From: Capnocytophaga periodontitidis
Lineage (GTDB): Bacteria > Bacteroidota > Bacteroidia > Flavobacteriales > Flavobacteriaceae
Length of the DNA stretch: 64,000 nt
Assembly: GCF_016126015.1 (NCBI RefSeq)
Contig: NZ_JAEFDB010000006.1
Location: 1 to 64,000 of the forward strand
Direction of reading: 5' to 3'
Positions 62,406-64,000 of the stretch are shown here, in pieces (position 1 is the first letter of the stretch; every line of letters begins with the position of its first letter). The translations under genes were made by a program, and so were the position numbers. The notes below the pieces were generated by a model. That model saw only the letters and a program-made list of their open reading frames with translations, was not told where the DNA came from and searched no databases.

Positions 62406-63914
62406 ATGAAACTATATTATATACTACTGCTTTTAGCTTTTCCTCTTTCAGCACAAATAAATGTAGTGCCACAGCCTAATGAAGTGCATTACTATAAAGG
62501 CAGTTGTAAGGTGAATACCCCCATTACTTATATAACAGAACCTACTATTGCCAATCCTGAAGGTTATCAGTTAGTTATTCAACCTCGAAAAATAACGATT
62601 AAGTACAGCGCTGAAGCCGGAAAGTACTATGCAACACAAACGCTTAAACAATTGATATTTCAGGCAAAAAAAGAATACAAAGAATCCTTGCCTTGTCTCA
62701 CCATTACCGATGCCCCTCGTTTTGCTTATCGCGCCCTAATGGTAGACCCCGCGCGTCACTATTGGAAAATAGAGGATTTGAAAAAGTATATCGATGTGAT
62801 GTCGCAATACAAATTCAACTACTTACATTTGCATCTGAACGACGACCAAGGCTGGCGCATAGAGATTAAAAAATATCCCAAGCTGACAGAAATAGGGGCT
62901 AAGCGAACAGATTTTGAAGGAAGCAAGCGCAATAATGAAGGCTTTTATACCCAAGAAGAAATGAAAGACTTGGTGCGGTATGCTTTAGAGCGTAATGTAC
63001 AACTCATCCCTGAGTTTGATGTGCCAGGACATAATGATGCTGCAGTGGCTGCCTATCCATTTCTCAGTTGTAACGATACGATTATAGGGGTGCGCACTAC
63101 TGCTGGGGTTTCTAAGAATTTGTTATGTGTATCCAAAGAAGAAGTTTTTACTTTTATAGATGATGTCATCAGCGAGTTATCAGAGGTATTCCCTTGTAAA
63201 TATTTTCATATAGGTGGCGATGAAGCTCCTTTGGATAAATGGCTTGAAAATCCGAAAGTGCAACAGCTTAAGAAAGAATTACAAACTACTAATGACCAGC
63301 AACTGATGAGTGAGTTTTTCAAAAGGGTAAATGAGTTCTTAGTAAAAAATGGCAAGCAACCTCTCATTTGGATGGAACTCGAAGTGCCTACTTATCCTCA
63401 AAATAGTGTAATGTATTTGTGGCGGATGCACACGACCCCTCAGGTATTAGAACGCGCTAAAAAAGATAACTTCAAAGTAATATGTTCACCGGGAGAGTAT
63501 GCTTATTTTGATTATCCTCAAGCTAAAGACGATTTACCTAATGTAGACTGGATGCCTACCCTCACGCTACAACAAGTATATGAATTTAACCCCGCTTTTT
63601 CTCTCACTCCACAAGAAGAAAAACAATACATTTTAGGGGTAGAAGCTACCTTATGGGGCGAAAGTGTAAAAGACCTTTTTAGAGCTTTTTATATGACCTA
63701 TCCGCGTGCCCTCGCCCTCTCCGAAGTAGGTTGGACAAAAATGCAACAGCGTTCTTGGAAGTCGTTTACCAATAGGTTAGAAGGTCAATTGAGTTATTTA
63801 TTGCAACAAGGAGTCAATTACAGACCTCCTGTGGAGTTATCTCCTTTTTTTCGTAATTCGTATTTCGTATTTCGTAATTATTTATTACTTTTGCCCTCTG
63901 TAACAAAAATTTAA
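62406..63914 (+). CDS. GH20 beta-N-acetylhexosaminidase
   Basis: A 502-residue protein with a signal peptide (ends SAQ, residue 17), a GH20b-type N-terminal domain (18-105) and a TIM barrel. The catalytic pair is in FHIGGDEAP (Asp272-Glu273). It cleaves terminal beta-GlcNAc/GalNAc from glycans. Typical GH20 proteins end near 'GVNYRP' (about residue 477). The last roughly 25 residues here (from ELSPFFRNS) are encoded by an intergenic repeat and by the next gene's promoter, so the original stop was probably lost. Confidence 0.9.
   Translation: MKLYYILLLLAFPLSAQINVVPQPNEVHYYKGSCKVNTPITYITEPTIANPEGYQLVIQPRKITIKYSAEAGKYYATQTLKQLIFQAKKEYKESLPCLTITDAPRFAYRALMVDPARHYWKIEDLKKYIDVMSQYKFNYLHLHLNDDQGWRIEIKKYPKLTEIGAKRTDFEGSKRNNEGFYTQEEMKDLVRYALERNVQLIPEFDVPGHNDAAVAAYPFLSCNDTIIGVRTTAGVSKNLLCVSKEEVFTFIDDVISELSEVFPCKYFHIGGDEAPLDKWLENPKVQQLKKELQTTNDQQLMSEFFKRVNEFLVKNGKQPLIWMELEVPTYPQNSVMYLWRMHTTPQVLERAKKDNFKVICSPGEYAYFDYPQAKDDLPNVDWMPTLTLQQVYEFNPAFSLTPQEEKQYILGVEATLWGESVKDLFRAFYMTYPRALALSEVGWTKMQQRSWKSFTNRLEGQLSYLLQQGVNYRPPVELSPFFRNSYFVFRNYLLLLPSVTKI
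63864..63893 (+). promoter_or_regulatory. Promoter of the acyl-CoA ligase gene, inside the hexosaminidase 3' end
   Basis: TACTTTTG (63886-63893) with TTC at the -33 position 19 nt upstream (63864-63866). Same repeat-borne layout as manA. Confidence 0.6.
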
Positions 63915-63918
63915 ACCA

Positions 63919-64000
63919 ATGAATACCGTAAATCGTTTATTCGATATACCTTATTATCAACAATCTAAACACCCTTTAGAGGTCGCTTTTGCTACCAAAT
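63919..64000 (+). CDS. Long-chain fatty-acid--CoA ligase (N-terminal fragment)
   Basis: Only the first 27 codons are in the window: MNTVNRLFDIPYYQQSKHPL followed by EVAFATK. This is how flavobacterial AMP-forming acyl-CoA synthetases begin. It starts 25 nt after the promoter's -7 box and runs off the right edge. The call rests on a short stretch only. Confidence 0.6.
   Translation, partial: MNTVNRLFDIPYYQQSKHPLEVAFATK

Noticed and set aside
1-64000. Prophage or conjugative element
   Set aside because: No integrase, terminase, capsid, relaxase or tra-like genes could be recognised. The only FtsK-like protein lacks a working motor.

Overview
The window reads as a chromosomal segment of a low-GC member of the Bacteroidota, class Flavobacteriia, most likely Capnocytophaga or a close relative. 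Evidence: no Shine-Dalgarno sequences ahead of starts; promoters of the Flavobacteriia type (TTG, about 19 nt, TAnnTTTG); tRNAs without encoded CCA; a giant gliding/T9SS-type surface protein; an S46 dipeptidyl peptidase of the DPP11 type; families largely confined to the phylum (OstA-like, DUF5686, DUF6567, DUF6934); and mucin-glycan glycosidases typical of host-associated species. The genus is inference.

Layout. 1-8.3 kb: 5' portion of a giant repetitive surface protein on the minus strand, running off the left edge. 8.6-15.5 kb: plus-strand sugar cluster (nucleotidyltransferase, NahK-like kinase, secreted hydrolase, galK, galM, type-2 galT). 15.5-21 kb: DUF5686 outer-membrane protein, LuxC-like acyl-CoA reductase, two tandem tRNA-Glu, rpsT and a lipoprotein. 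21-24.6 kb: OmpA lipoprotein and OstA-like protein (minus), a probable 6S-type RNA and a small lipoprotein (plus). 24.7-29.4 kb: minus-strand housekeeping run der-ddl-coaD-glmS. 29.4-34.6 kb: accessory zone with lipoproteins, a Fic protein, a GNAT, a MITE-like remnant, a decayed WYL regulator and an 82-bp dispersed repeat.

33.6-36.5 kb holds the most unusual content: two neighbouring minus-strand genes, one encoding a protein with the whole FtsK motor architecture but no Walker A motif and a broken Walker B, the other an HNH-like nuclease candidate whose C-terminal half resembles the C-terminal half of its neighbour. 36.7-42.4 kb is a partial dcw cluster (rsmH, ftsL-like, ftsI, an intruding gene, murE). 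42.5-49.2 kb: nitroreductase, hydrolase, an ATGA-coupled run of possible orphan immunity genes, manA, a DUF6934 pair and fabH. 49.3-57.3 kb: xth/deoC, a tandem family of SH3-like lipoproteins and DPP11. 57.4-64 kb: dgt, tRNA-Asp, HAD phosphatase, acyl-ACP thioesterase, GH110 and GH20 glycosidases and the start of an acyl-CoA ligase.

How the parts fit. GH20 and GH110 could release GlcNAc/GalNAc and galactose from host glycans; the sugar cluster could phosphorylate and activate the products. The minus-strand core genes serve cell-wall, ribosome and cofactor synthesis. Many gene borders carry degenerate short tandem repeats, some containing promoters, and in two places these have become part of protein-coding sequence (the DPP11 signal peptide and the hexosaminidase tail). 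Several obvious start codons were moved downstream where a promoter or a neighbouring gene excludes the longer reading. All homology statements come from reading the sequence by eye; no searches were run.
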